Positions 1-13,204 of a stretch of DNA of 64,000 nt are shown one piece after another. Position 1 is the stretch's first letter. Every line of letters begins with the position of its first letter. Made by a program: the position numbers and the translations under genes. Location: positions 51,592,837 to 51,656,836 of the forward strand of contig NC_085049.1 in NCBI RefSeq assembly GCF_963662255.1. The letters are read 5' to 3'. This DNA comes from Cinclus cinclus (taxonomy: Eukaryota; Chordata; Aves; Passeriformes; Cinclidae). Under the pieces are notes generated by a model. The model saw only the letters and a list, made by a program, of their open reading frames with translations, was not told the origin of the DNA and did no database searches.

Positions 1-3000
1 AGAAAGCTTGAAATTTAATATCTGCAAAAATAATGCTGCTGAAATTCTAAGGGTGGAGAGTTTTTTGTATTATAAGAACTGGAACAATCCACATTCGAGG
101 GTGAAAAATAACGCTTCTGGGTCCTTGAGCTGAAGTACGTGTTTTCAGTGGGCACAGTTGAAATGAAGTGCAGTATTTCTAGAGATGGAAAAACTCTATA
201 GGGAATGGAGTAGAGTCATTAAAATAGCTGGCATTAGCAGGTTACATCTCTGGTGATTATACACCCCAGAGAAAGTGTTCAACACAACTGAATGAAAAAA
301 TGGGATAAAAAAGTTGTAGAAAGCCATTTCATTAAAAATATCTATGTAATATAGACAAGCTGTAAAATCAACAGAGTTAAAGAGAATTAAGAATTTCTCT
401 AAGAACAATTTTAAACCTTCTAGCACCCCTTACTGGAGTTCTTTTTTTGATACCTCTTAGATAAGCTGAACTGGAAAAAATAAATAACCCTTTTAACCAG
501 AAGCTCTCACTGAAGGATATATAAACAGATTCTAAATAAACATGGAAGAGGACATCATATAACCCATGGTGGTTTTACTGATTCAGGAGATTAAAATTAA
601 CTGCTGTTTAAGTTCTCTTAGAGGGAGTTTATACTACAGAACATGGTCTCAGCATTGCATTTTAGAAGTCAAACATGCTGTCTTGCTCAACAATACTCAA
701 GACTTGACTGAAGATCCCTCTAGGGTGATTTATTCTGTTTAGTACTAAGAAAGCTGAATGACCCCAGTTCAAGGATAAATAATAACTTGTGATTTCATAA
801 ACTCTTAAATTAAGAGGGATATAAAGGACCCTTATGAATCCTACTGCTCAACCTCTTGCTTAGCATTATTATGGTTATGCCAGAGAACTATATCAACTAA
901 AATACAGTGATGTGCAACCTCCATTGCCCTCTATTTAAATGGCTGAGATTCTTGTGTTGCTGAAGACTGCAGTTGCCAAGAGTAAAAGCAGATAGTCTGA
1001 AGATATGAAACACACTCAGGATCTTTTCCCTCTTTCAATGTAGCACATCAGAATTGCATATGTTCTGCTGTAAGCCTGGCTCTCTTGGGCAAAAGAAAAG
1101 GCATAATTCTTTTGTTTACCTCCCCAGAGTCTTTATTAGCACACATACTTGGAAGACATTATGTTATTAGTTGATTAGTAATGCAGGAATAATTTCCAAG
1201 ATGAACTTGAATTTCACATATGCCAATGGTGAGCTTTCATTATTAGCTCCTTATGGTCTTGTCTTTTTAGACAGTTACTTGACAACAATAATGCTTTCCT
1301 TTTGAGAAATACTGACAATTTGTTTTGGAAAACTTTCCTGTAAGGAGATACTGTGCAGGGAATCGGCACAAAAGTACTTTATGGAAATACGAGTCATCCC
1401 ACTGGTTCCAGAGGCTGCAGATGGGTTGTGCATATACTGTTGCCTCCCTGCCCACAACCTGATTGGGCAGCCAGTGTGAATAAATTCTCTAACGACTGAG
1501 ATAATCTTCATGTTATGTTTATAGCTGCCAAGGTGAAAGGACTGAACAATGCAAATACAGAGAGCACTGGCCAACACAAAGCTGTTGCCAGCCGCTGTTT
1601 AAGCTCTGCAGGCCATACGTAGCTTGACTAAATTAGTGCAGTATTTTCTTCAACGGGCCCGAACAGATCAGAAGCAGTTTTGAAAGCAGAACACTTGAAA
1701 AGGTGACCTTTCTTCTTTCTATGTCTCGATTTTCCTTAACCATAAATAAGACCTCAGCTGTTTATTTATTTATAAATAATTTACGCCTGAGAGAGTAAAA
1801 AAATCATGGAGTCAAACCAGACAAGAAACCAGATCCTACTTCTGAAAAATTTACCTTCAGAAGCAAAGAAATAAGGAATATATTGAAAAATATGCACTCA
1901 GACAAAAATATCACATTAAAATCCAGAGGAGGGAACCCTCACAGTGTTCTCTATCTCTAACAACCCCTTTATTCTACAGTGTGTTAATTTATATCAGGCT
2001 GTTATTTTTCTTCTCTGGGTTTAATGGAATAGCTCCTAACTGATCCCTGTAGAGAAGCTACTGCCTCCATGGTACAGATTTTCATTCCTAGAGGAACATC
2101 CAATTACTCAGTAATTTTTGGTTATTCTGTTTATTATCTTTCATCATTATATGAGTTATTAAATCTGAATTTTTCAATTATTCACAAATATTTATTTCAG
2201 TATGGTCATTTAGTGTTAGCCTATTAGTTCTCAAGAAAAATTAGGAACTTATCTGTTCTTTAAACTTATACTAGTATTAAAAAAAAAGACAACTTTTGAG
2301 GCAAGTACAAAAAACACTATGTGGATGAAATTTCCCTTTAAATGATATACAGTTCTGCTGAGATGACTGTAGTGATTCTTAATTTTCCTATTGCAGACCA
2401 ACAACCTTCACTTTAGTGAGGATTCTGTTGGAAGCTAGGCCAGTGTTAAATGAAGGACTATCCATTTTCAGGTCACAACAGATATCTAATCCTATATATT
2501 TTCAAGTGAAAATATAATCTTATTTTTTTTCATGCTTTAGATTAGGTATTTGCAGTAACTTCACTTCTGTGGATAAAATAACATGATATGGGTTATTCTA
2601 AAAAGTGCTGAAAGATTTGCAGCTTAAGAAACCGGTCGTATTTCCATTTTTTATATAGACAGTTATAATTGTATAATTAATATGCATTAGGTATTTAGCA
2701 ATTTTGCATGGGGTATATAAAACTGCATTTCTGAATAACCCTGCCTATGGCAGAAAGAGATATGAAGTGTTTCTTACACGCATTACTTGAATGTGTTAGC
2801 TGTTCCTGCTATCTGTCTTGACCATTTTAAATTCATCTTTCCCTGTTCTGTTGATCACTTATCATCTGATCATTCTATCATGTTTATGAGGTCTCTAGGA
2901 CATAGCTCAATAATTCAGAATTTTGGAAAGTGATTGCGAGTTTGGATTTCTCAGTCTTCAGGTGTTCCAGTTCCAGTTCCAACAATCTGACAATCCAGCT

Positions 3001-4699
3001 CAGATTGTCAGAATGCATCCTCCAAAAATGATACATCTTTAGGGTACCTCAACTTCTGAAATTCCCAAAACAACCACTGCTGTCCAGAAATAGTTGAAAA
3101 ATTGCATTTCTTCATTATTTGTAAAACACAAAATGTTAAGTAATTTAAATCATAGCCAAGAGTAATTTAAACTCATTATTATCAAATGTTATCACCCAAA
3201 ACTTTGTCAAGATATCCAATCCTTTTAACCAATACCCTTTTTTCTTTATTTGGCCTTTGTTTCTGAAGATTTTAATGTACTTGAGTAATTTAACACAAAA
3301 AACCCTCGTGTTTTTTTTTTCTAAATGGCACTATCCAACTTATAAATCTACCTCTCCATTTGCAGGTACTAATAAGACAGATGTCAGTACTTCATCAAAA
3401 TTATACCATATACATTGTGGGCACACAAAAAATGGTACTTCATGCCTCTTCTCACTGCCTTCATGTTTATGTTTTTTGCACACAAAATTATTAATATTGT
3501 CTGCCCCAAAGTCATCATGTATGTTTTTCAGAGATATCTGATAAAGCTGATAAATGCTATCAAAGTCCACATGAAGATGTTAATTATTTATTTTTTACAG
3601 GATTTATTCCTAAATTTGTTAAAAGCTACTCTGTTTTCATTACTACTAGTTGTTATCCAAATGCTCACATTTTAAACCTGTGACATGTAAAATTATTTTT
3701 CATGAGAAAGATAATAAAATTCATCAGGAAAAAATGACTAGTTTTAAAAATAGATTTCTGTGTTTTTTTAATTATAAAAATCAAAATTTCCATTCACCTA
3801 CCAACACTGGATTGTTATGCAGGACATAAGTTGCAGTATAGCATTTCTCGAAGCTGGTACTGCACTACTTCATCACAACCCCATTTGGTGCATAACACCT
3901 AAGGATAGGATGAAAGAACTCAGAAAAGAAATGTCTTTTGAGCCCCAGAGCTCCTGCTCCACAGAGGAGGAACATAAAACCATACAAAGAATGCTGGAAG
4001 GGACTTCAGGATATTGCTTAGCCATCTTCCTTTCCTCTCTCAAGCAGTTATATCTTGGGCTAGCTTAAAAGTTGCCTGTCTAATACTAAGATTTTCAATG
4101 TGTAATGTAAATACTGCTGCAAGGTAAGCTCTTCATTTTTTTCTGTTATTCATGAACATAAGAAAGTGATTCTTTCCTTTCTATTTGAGGCAGTTTTTAT
4201 GTAGCTGAATGCCATTAACATGTTCCTCTTCTGTCTTTGTCTGCAGATGCTAAAGAGCCCAAGTAGTCCAGTCTTTTCTAAAAATCAAGGCTTTTAAACC
4301 CTGAACCATTCTTGATTATTTTTCCCACTTTTTTTCCAATTGTTCTACATTATGCTTGAAGTACAAAGGTTACAGCACAGAAATTAAAAATTATATATTA
4401 TATATGAGAGTGAAAATATAGGATTTGAATGCCTGAAGTACAACTCCCATTTTTATTACAGCATGAAATTGGTCATTTACATGCAAGTGTAAAGAACAAA
4501 CCTATTTTGACAGGCTATTAGCACCCTCCCCAAACTACTTTTATTCTGAACTACCACCTAAATTGAGACCACCTGTTTGTACTAACTATAGCTTGGTCTC
4601 CATGTTTTTACATGTGAATTTGCTCCCAGTTCTATATCTGAACAATAAAAGTAGTTCTAATTAATCAAATATATGCCAGTATACTTCCTGGACTAATGC
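1..4699. other. Unique AT-rich non-coding stretch
   Basis: No gene, RNA gene or recognisable mobile element was found here. Open frames are all at or below about 100 codons and lack recognisable domains. Small structures inside are listed separately: a 10-bp-stem hairpin at 2986-3012 and a comparatively complex, CpG-containing segment at about 1430-1810 that could be a conserved non-coding element. The sequence has the texture of avian intergenic or intronic DNA. Confidence 0.7.
2986..3012. repeat. Short perfect inverted repeat (hairpin)
   Basis: Ten-base arms at 2986-2995 and 3003-3012 are exact reverse complements, separated by a 7-base spacer. A short tandem GTTCCA-type repeat (about three copies) lies just upstream at 2963-2980. 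No run of T follows that would suggest a terminator, and the stem is too short for a typical microRNA precursor. It may be chance structure. Confidence 0.6.
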
Positions 4700-4815
4700 C
4701 TGTGTAAGGTTGGTTCATTGCAAGTATTATTCTATCTTGAACCATTAATAATATTTCTGGATGTGATCATCCAGCTAATTATGGCCTCGCTACTAAACCA
4801 TTTCATTTAGACTAT
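4700..4815 (-). mobile_element. Degraded CR1 LINE fragment (probable)
   Basis: The part around 4741-4790 resembles, on the reverse strand, the CR1 reverse-transcriptase C-terminal region. The same block, containing the GATGTG-GTCATCCAGCCA type motif, occurs in the much clearer CR1 copy at 20999-21020. Here it reads GATGTGATCATCCAGCTA. Divergence is high and the edges are indefinite. The assignment rests on similarity to that internal copy and on recalled avian CR1 consensus, so it is tentative. Confidence 0.42.
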
Positions 4816-4858
4816 TCTTAACATTAGATGACTTGTTAGGTGTCAGATGTGTTTCTTT

Positions 4859-4883
4859 TTTGTTTGTTTGTTTGTTTGTTTGT
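4859..4883. repeat. (TTTG)n microsatellite
   Basis: About six tandem TTTG/TGTT units. Open frames crossing it on either strand (runs of Phe-Val-Cys-Leu or Thr-Asn-Lys-Gln) are produced by the repeat and are not genes. Confidence 0.95.
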
Positions 4884-7526
4884 CTATTTTTTGTATGCCG
4901 ATATCTTTGTAAGATTTTAGATATAGTTCTGCTACTCTTTGTCCACTGGCCACTGCAGATGTCAAGCAACAGCTGCTCAGCAGCAAGTTGGACCAAACCA
5001 ATGCAGCCTCTTATTTTTCTAGGAGTTTACAAATAGTCTGAAAATTTTTCAGTATTTTTCCATACTCAGCTTGCAGGTATCTTCTCCCCTCTTTTCCCAC
5101 TTTTTAAAGGGAGGAAAGTATTTCAAGTTTACAGCCTCCAAAAAATGTTGCTCACCCCTCTGCTCCTCAAAAAAAAAATATAATTCTCGACTCTGAGCTT
5201 GCTTTAGACATAATTCTGAGATTAATTTTATCTAGATTTTCATCTATAAAGAATTCTTCAGCTTTTTTTTTTTTCTCCTGTTCTATGAAACAAAATTCTG
5301 GGTGGGAATTTTATCCTTTTGATTTGTCCTTAATTGCATTAGTCAGACACATAAAATTCTTTGACCTTCTCAGCATTATCTACTCCTCATTACCTCCTTA
5401 CCCAATTTTTCCTTCAGTTTGTATTATTCTATTTATCCTCACTGTTTGAGACGTGAAAAACTTTGGATTCAGCTTTTCATTTGTAAATTGATCTCGTGTT
5501 AAACTCCTATCTTCTGCTTGTATTTAAATATCTCTTGTCTAGAAGAAAATTTTATAAAGATTTTATGAAGTTTTTTATTGGACATAATTAAGGTCTGCTT
5601 TCAAAATCAAGTATTCTGTGTTGGAGATTAAAAATATCTTTAGAAATTCTGCGATCTTAACTGCAAACCAAAACTAGCTAACAGATTGCAGAATGGAACC
5701 CGAATGCAGGTTCATCCAAAGTAACAAATCTCCTTTACAAGTTTTCTTGAATTCTTTCTTTTGATCAAAGAAAAAAATGTTTAGCAATTGAGACAATGCA
5801 AAAGAGCACTCACTGAGTATCTTAATTCTGAGAGAGATGATTACTATTTTTTCATCATCCGTGTGATATGTTTTAATTAATTTCATGGATTGAATAAGAG
5901 AAAAATCTGTATGTTTAATACGTTGTTTGAAACTCAAGAATGCCTGGATAATCCTCAGAAGACTACAATTCATTACAATTTAAGTGGCTAAATCTGAGGG
6001 TAGTTTAAAATTGGAAAAAAATAGAGAAGCAAGTATTGTGCATTCAGTATGTTATGTATATCCACTTTTCTTCAGTTTCAACTGAAGAATTTTCGTTAGG
6101 ATTTCATTTTCTCTTCATATCCTATACTGGTCACTTCAAGTATTATAGTCAATTAATTGTATGATGAAGCTGATTTCACTGTCTAGTTTCTAATCTTAAT
6201 AGCAAATAAGTAACCATGGTATTAAAGACTTCATTACACGGGAATAGCTCTTTAAAACAAACAACATTAGTATCACAGTACTAAAATGATGATAATGACC
6301 CATCAGGAACAGTGTGCACAGTGCTGATAACTATCCCACAGGAAGGAAGTTACCTCAGAAAAGGCAATGTGTAATGAAACACAATACAACGTCCCAGAAG
6401 CCTGATTTGACTTTCCAAGAGTTGGGACTAAGTTTTCAGAAAGCAGAATAATTATTCAAAGTTATATAAATGTTGTGAATGGCTTTTACATTTTTATTCA
6501 TTCATTCTAGTAAGAACAGAAGTTCTTGTCATATTAGTGAAGTGCAAGGTGGGAGTGAGGTCCCTGATGATCCTATTAGCAAAATTCTGAATTTGCTATA
6601 TGAGCCAGATAGAAAAAAAGGAAGCTAGAGCTCTGTCTAAAAAGATGACTAACAAAGAGCATGCTGCAGCTCAGTAGGGATAATTACTGTAAAGTATATA
6701 TGCTAATATAAAATATTTTTGTTCACAAACAAGTTTTAATGCATGATGGGGGTAAACTCTTCTTGTGAGGTTTCAATTCAGTATTGCCAGCCACAGGCAC
6801 TCAAGTTATTTTAGTACCACACCTTGTGCCCACCCCACCCAAAAGATGAAATTTGGAACAGAGCACATGTCAGGGTTACTGAGTTTCTTGGGTATTCTGC
6901 CTCACTGGGAATGCTTATCTTGCAATTAATATTCAGTCTGGAAGGCTAGAAACTTTTTTGATTATAAATGAAGGCTGAGGTTTCTCAGGTAACAATGTTT
7001 TCAGCAGCTCAGATTTCAAACAATAAAATAAATTAAGCCAAGCCCAACAAATAAAACTCCACCTAATATTGACTGATAAGAAAAAAAAACCCTCATATAA
7101 AAAACTTTTCCAACTCATCTAATGCTTCAATTTAGGCAAAAAATAGTTGAAACCTTTGGATCTTGCAGATTTCACCAAGTACATGCAGCAAAGCTGGTGC
7201 TTGCATTTTTTTTCTGAAAGCACAAGGCATGACACAAAAAGGATGCCGCACAATTCTTTGAAAATTCACACAGAAAATAGGTATTTCTGTAAGGATTTTG
7301 GTACGGTTTTATCTCCTTGGAAAGAATATGTCAGTGACCTATGCACCTCTGATAACACCAGAGGACTCCACTACATACAGAACAGCAAAGAAAAGAGGGA
7401 ACAGTAGTATTTAGAAAAGCCCTGCTCTGCCTGTTGATGCGAGAATCCCATTCTGAAGCCCTTAACTCTGTTGTAAATTTTGCGTAAGTGGGCTACTCAG
7501 CCATAAGTTATAACTTTTATTAAGTA
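4884..7526. other. Unique AT-rich non-coding stretch
   Basis: Nothing specific recognised. It contains short homopolymer tracts, such as a T run at about 5263-5274 and an A run at about 7080-7089. The longest open frame is a 99-codon minus-strand frame without domain features, typical of chance frames in AT-rich DNA. Confidence 0.7.
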
Positions 7527-8092
7527 TGTTTATTTTGGCTGGCATAGAGTCAATATTCTTCATAGTAACTTGTATGGTTCTTGTTTTGGATTTGTGCTGC
7601 AAACAGTGCTGATGTCACAGGCATGTTTTAGCTATTGCTGAGCAGTGCTCACACAGCATCAAGGCCTTTTCTGCCCCTCACACTGCCCTACAAGCAAGGG
7701 GGCTGGGGGTGCACTAGAAGCTGGAAGAGGATACAGCTGGGGTAGCTGACCCCAGCTGACCAAAAGGATATTCCATACCATATGATGTTGTGCTCAATAA
7801 CAAAAGCTGTGGGAAATATGGAGGGGACACAGGGTCATTGGTGTTTGCCTTCCCAAGTAATGGTCAGGTGTGATGGAACCCTGCTTTCCCAGAGAAGGCT
7901 GAACACCTGTATGACCACGGGAAGCAGCAAATTAATTCCTTTGTAATGCTTTTGCAAATAGCTTTTGTTTTCCATAAGGCTCTTTTATCTCAAACAGAAA
8001 TTTTTATACTTTTACCCTTTGGATTCTTTCTCCCATTCCACTTGTGGGGAGTGAGTGAGGGTCTTGAGTGCCTGCTAGGGGTTAATCCTTAA
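7527..8092 (+). mobile_element. Solo LTR of an avian ERVL-type endogenous retrovirus
   Basis: About 565 bases align by eye along their length with the ERVL-family LTR consensus I recall for birds. It starts TGTTTATTTTGGCTGG at 7527 and has the GGATAGAGTTAAT-like block (here GCATAGAGTCAAT). It then carries CAGCTGACCCCAGCTGACC (7744-7762), the ATATTCCATACCATATGA block (about 7769-7786), and the TTTTATCTCAA and CCCATTCCAC...GGGGAGTGAGTGAGG blocks at 7983-8060. It ends in GGGGTTAATCC, a decayed form of GGGGTTAAACCACGACA. No second LTR, primer-binding site or gag-pol remnant lies beside it, so it looks like a solo LTR left by recombination. The TATA region is altered (CAATAACAAAAGC), suggesting an old, inactive promoter. 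No clear 5-bp target duplication was seen. Family assignment is from memory. Confidence 0.8.
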
Positions 8093-11000
8093 AAAGAATG
8101 GAGGAATTCAGCAGAAATAATCAAGGCTATCCTAGAGACTGTAGGATATTTGGGAAGTCCAGAGGGCAACATGACCAGTATTAGAAGACAGGGAGAATTA
8201 CCCTGTACCTGGTTTAGACATCCCTGCTTAGAGTATCTAAAACATCACTGAAAGAGTATATTTAAAATAGTAGAGTCATTTCCTGTGAATTTTGAATCTG
8301 GTACATTTAAAATAAACAAATATTTTTAGTAGGAGAAAAAAATCTTAGAATGTAATGTGAATGTATCTGAAAAACAATCCCATTGCCTACACCATCTGCA
8401 CTGCACCTACATAAATACCAACATCAGAAGCAGTAACATTAGTTTTGTTGTATTTTAGGACACCCACTTGCTGTTAGCAGACTCTGCTTCTAAGGCAAGG
8501 GAAATTCATAGGCAGAAAAATCCTTTAAACAGGAGATTATATAAAGTTTATTTGACTTTTGCCCCATGTGCAGCGAGATGGTAACGAGAATAGGGTTAAA
8601 CTAGACAATGCCCAGAATGACCCAGTCTAATTGCTATGGGACCATATCACATTCAGAAATCCCTTTCAGCCTTGAGTTCTGTGATTATAACATTAAAGAT
8701 TCATTCAGAACAATAGTAAATTCTTTTGTCCTACTGGCTATTAATCTTATGTTCAACATACAAATAAATAAAGATTTAAGTCATTCAGCCATAAATAAAA
8801 CTTAAACATAAGTGTGTGCCTATGTTCAGGCACATCCAGGTCATAATATACCTGTTCTATTATATTTTTGAAATCTCTTCTCTCTTGCTCGTACAATTCA
8901 ACATACTAAATTGATTCTACGACTGTCTCAACCTGGTATCCTCATCTCTGGCTACATGAGCCATTTCTAGGCCTCTGAGCTTTTGACACTGCTGCAGCAG
9001 AAACAGCATAATGTAGGAATATTTGTCTTGCCTAAAGAAGGGGCAGAAAAAGTGCCAGTGCCTAACTTGTGTCTTTCTAGAGCCACCAGAGGTCTGTGGA
9101 TTGAAGTGTACTCTAGCTCCAAAACAGACCTAGCTGACCTCCAAACAGACCTAGACCCTTCTCTGTTAGCCTGCACAGCCCCATGCTTGCCTAAACATTG
9201 AGCAAACAACCACTGTTGAGGTGAAATTTATTCAACCTGCTTATTTTCTCGCCCTCACCTATGTTATAGAGCAAAGCTGTAAGTGAAAAGAGCCTTGAGT
9301 GATTTGTGGCATGCATTAGTTTTAATTTACTTTACCTGTAGAGGCATATATGTTAACATCTAATAGATAGCTTGATGATTCACCTTTGCTGCTGAGGGCA
9401 AAAAGATTTCTTGCTCAATCAAAATGAAAATAGCTTGCTCTTTAAAACTTTTTGTGCCCTAAAAGAACTGCGGTCGTACAGAAATTCTGACATTGTAAGA
9501 AATGATCATGCCTGTGATCAAAAAAAACCTCAGAAGTGTAGAATCATCTAACACAACTGATGTATTAAGGATGAGTGAGGGCAAAACTTGACCTGTTATG
9601 GCAATTTTTTTCATTGCTGTAATAAGAAGTAGTCTGCAAGAAATAGGAGCAAAAGCCAATAACAAAATTTTCAAATTTTTCTTCTGATGAAAGATCAAAC
9701 TGATCCATTCCTGAGCCCAGGACCTGAACGGTTAATTTAGAAGAAGGATGTATCAAGATAGAAGTAGCTTGGTCAACTGAATACTCCAGAGACAAGGACA
9801 GCTGATCTGAACTACCTTTTCAGTGAAGAATTCTGCAAGCTATATTGATTCTAAAAACATTGAAGATTACACAAGATGAGCAGTCAACACTTTCTGTTCC
9901 TAAATTGCAAGCCTGCCGTGGGGAAACTAAAGATGACTGCTATTTGTTGGGGTTTTTTTCAGGGTGAAGGAAGCAGTGTGTGTGGTCTTTGTGGTTTTGT
10001 GTTATTGTGTACTTCTAAACACTTGTTGCTTTTTAAATTTTTCTTCAGCATTATTAGAGGATTGAAAGTTTGGAGGTGCAGGAATTAGCATATTTATACC
10101 CATATTCTAATCTGATTTGCATAGCTTTTAAATACTGTCCAATGTTGTGCACATTTGTGCAGAGCTCAAATGTTTTGTAAGGTATTGCACTATGTCAAAA
10201 GAGAGAAGCTAGTGGGGACCAATATTATCTTTGTGCCACTCTTGATGGCAATTTAAAAGGAATCTAGATACAGTGGAGACTTAAAGTTAAGCCTCTACAA
10301 AATTACAAATTTATGCTGAAATTTATAGTTTAGCATGTGTTATGTTGACACATTCTCTTCATTTATTCATGATTTTAGAGATTAATTTCTTGCAGACTTT
10401 TTGTTTCATTCCAAGTAAGAAATCACTATTTTTATTTGTTGTTTATTAACGTCAACACAGTTTGAGAAAGCATGACTTTCTCCACCTTACAAGATTACCA
10501 CAAAAATCAAAGGAATTATGCAAAATACTTTAGTGTACCCTGTCTCTTTGCAAACACTGTGTGTGTCACTCACAAAGTACATTTAGCTCTCTTGGATTCA
10601 AAAAATATTCTTCCAATTTAAACTTGAACATCAAAATTCCTTCTTCAAGTATGTAATACTATCCTTGTCCAGAGTTTAGTTATACTATTATAATGTAATT
10701 GTATTAACAACATAGATCTGTATAATTGATTAAATGTGTTTTCATGCAACAAACTTTGGGTTTTGCAAATTAATAGGAAGTTTGGCTTAACTAATTTCAA
10801 ATTTGGGATTGCACCAAAGAGTTCCACCCAAATTGAAATCATATGTGCAACAGGAAAGAGTGCAAGAGAAATAAATCACTCTGCATAACATAGATATAAA
10901 GACCTTTTTATAGTAAACAGATACTTTAAAGGAAAAATATACCACATTAGGCCCAATGAACTGCAAGTCACATTCCATGTTTTTGTAAGACCAGGCATCA

Positions 11001-12279
11001 AGTAACAGCAGTAAACTGGCTTTGTCTTTGTTTCTAGCCACAGCATGACAAAACAGTCCAAGGTATCTTCTGAACTGAGCAAACATTTAATAACTGTCCA
11101 TGTTTGTCTATGCCAGTGATCTTTCTGGCATATTCTTTAGTATTCTCACTGACTTCTGTATACTGCTTATGTACCACAAAGAGACAGCAAACAACATTCA
11201 TATCCACTTTCACCAAATGAGCTTAGATATGAACGAGGACTAGGATTTCATATATTTTGTTCCATAGCAAAGAAAAATGTAAATATTTTGGTTCATTCTT
11301 TTCTATCTGTAGATGTGTAATTTCATAAGTTCTTTGAAGACAGCTGTATTTAGATTAAAATTATGAGGTAGTAAGGATGCTTGGACTTCTAAAATTAAAT
11401 AGAGGTATGCAAGCATATGTATTTGTGTGTGTGAAGCTGCAGGCAAGTATCTTGTTATCAAGCAATTTAATACATTTAAAAAGAGAACTTCAGAGATCTT
11501 TTGTATGGCAATACTGGGAAGTTCTGTAGATCGGCATTTTTAGCACGGGCATATAAAAAAGTTTATTCTTTCTTTTAAACAAATCGTGGAACTGTTTCAT
11601 AAAGTTCACTGTTATAAACTGTCAGAATAACTGAGAATAATAGTATGAAACTAAGAAAAAGTAAATTTGGGCTGAGCATGACAACAAATGAATGGTGAGG
11701 AAATAACTAGAAGTCCCAGCTGGAGAGGATAAAGCACTTTCATTTGAGTGATTTAGAACTTGGAAATTCATTTCCATGAAAAATCTAGCTCTTGGAAAAG
11801 AATGACCCAGATGAGTATTGGTTTCTTAGAGTCCTTTCTAAGCTGATTGTGTGGTTCACATGGTAGACTATCATTCCATCTATTTACTTCTTACTGCTTC
11901 TTTATGATAATGTAGTTGATATCATATAATGTTACAGATTCATCTCTGCAGCATTTTTATAGAACTGCTCAGGCAGGCAGTTTTTAATAGAGCCATAATC
12001 TTAGCTGAAGAGAAAACTGATGTAAGTGTTGCTGAAAGGGTAAAATGAATCTGTTAATTATTTATGCAGGTTTTGATAGTCTCTTGATGTGATAGAACAG
12101 AGAATATTTATACTGAGCTATATGACTATAATAAATATTATTTAAATTAAAGTTGTATTAAACATTTCTCTTTTTTTATTTTTAAATTGTGATATTACAT
12201 ATGGATTATATTTATTAAAATAATCTGTAATGAAACTTAGTATCCCAAATATCTCTACTTGAATCAGAGAACATTCAGG
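8093..12279. other. Unique non-coding stretch
   Basis: No gene or repeat identified. A slightly more GC-rich patch at about 8967-9209 is open on both strands (72 and 80 codons). It has no recognisable domain, and dual-strand openness argues against assigning either frame. The remainder is AT-rich with short chance frames. Confidence 0.65.
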
Positions 12280-12311
12280 TTTGTTTGTTTGTTTGTTTGT
12301 TTGTTTTGTTT
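12280..12311. repeat. (TTTG)n microsatellite
   Basis: Tandem GTTT units with a TTTTG variant at the 3' end. The overlapping minus-strand frame rich in Lys-Gln-Thr-Asn is an artefact of this repeat. Confidence 0.95.
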
Positions 12312-12574
12312 TCTTTTTGTAAAGACATTTCAAACTCACACCGAGGATCCAATACTTTGAAATTGCTCAGAGCTTCTAAGATTCTGCTTTGGTTATGTTT
12401 TGGAGGATAACAAATACTTTGTCTGAAAAATTCATAAATAATCTTTTATTTGTCAAAAAATGGTGTACAGATCAAAAGATGTACTGGAATTTCATGGTGG
12501 GTGAAGTAATTCCTTTTCCAGAGTTGCTGGGATGTTACTAGAGAAAGCTGGTGTTTAAGTGACAGGATTCTGTA

Positions 12575-12609
12575 TTGCAGGTTCAGGTGAACCTGCAAAT
12601 GCAGGTTCA
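12575..12609. repeat. Perfect near-contiguous palindrome plus third copy of its arm
   Basis: Arms of 11 bases (12575-12585 and 12588-12598) are exact reverse complements separated by only two bases. The ten-base arm core TGCAGGTTCA recurs as a direct repeat at 12600-12609. The three copies thus run forward, reverse, forward within 35 bases. No function can be assigned; it may be a protein-binding site or a small local duplication with inversion. Confidence 0.85.
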
Positions 12610-13204
12610 TCTCAGGAACTTCACTTTCTTCAGTTAGATATCAAGGCTCTACACGATCATTTGCAATTCCTAAATAAGACCTCCATGTTTCCCTCTCTCC
12701 TTGTGTATCAGTACTTGAAAGTCTAGCCAATGGAAACTGCCAGGTAAATCCATGTAACTGAGAAATGAGCCAAGGTATCATACAGCTGCCTTTCTAAATT
12801 GTAAACAAGCCAAACAAAGAAGCCCAAAACAAAGACCTTCAAAAGAAAGATGAAAAGCATGTCAACTATCTTGTTAGATGTGTTGTAATATTCAAATGTT
12901 GTTTTCTTCTCCAAGAAACTGTCAGATTGATAATCACAGGCATAATTAACTCTATTTTTTCTCATAATCTTTTAGCATTTTGCTGTAAAATTATATTTTG
13001 TGTCATCAGTCTGTATTACATTACTTTCCAAGAAGTATTATCCAACAACAGAGAAGAATTATATCTTCAGAACCTGAACAATCAGAGTTTAAGCAAATTA
13101 ATAGATCTGGTTTGGTGTATCTAGAACTTTGGAAAGTTACAGAAACAGAGAAGTTCTTTTCTAAAACTATTCTCTTCACAGGACAAAAACAAGGATGAAA
13201 AAAC
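12610..13204. other. Unique non-coding stretch before the SINE
   Basis: No recognisable element. Short frames on both strands are without domain features. Confidence 0.6.

Noticed and set aside
4793..5036. Pair of 67-codon frames on opposite strands
   Set aside because: Both run through the (TTTG)n microsatellite; their residue runs come from the repeat.
8967..9209. Overlapping 80- and 72-codon frames on opposite strands
   Set aside because: No recognisable domain. Could be an old unrecognised repeat; neither strand is preferable.
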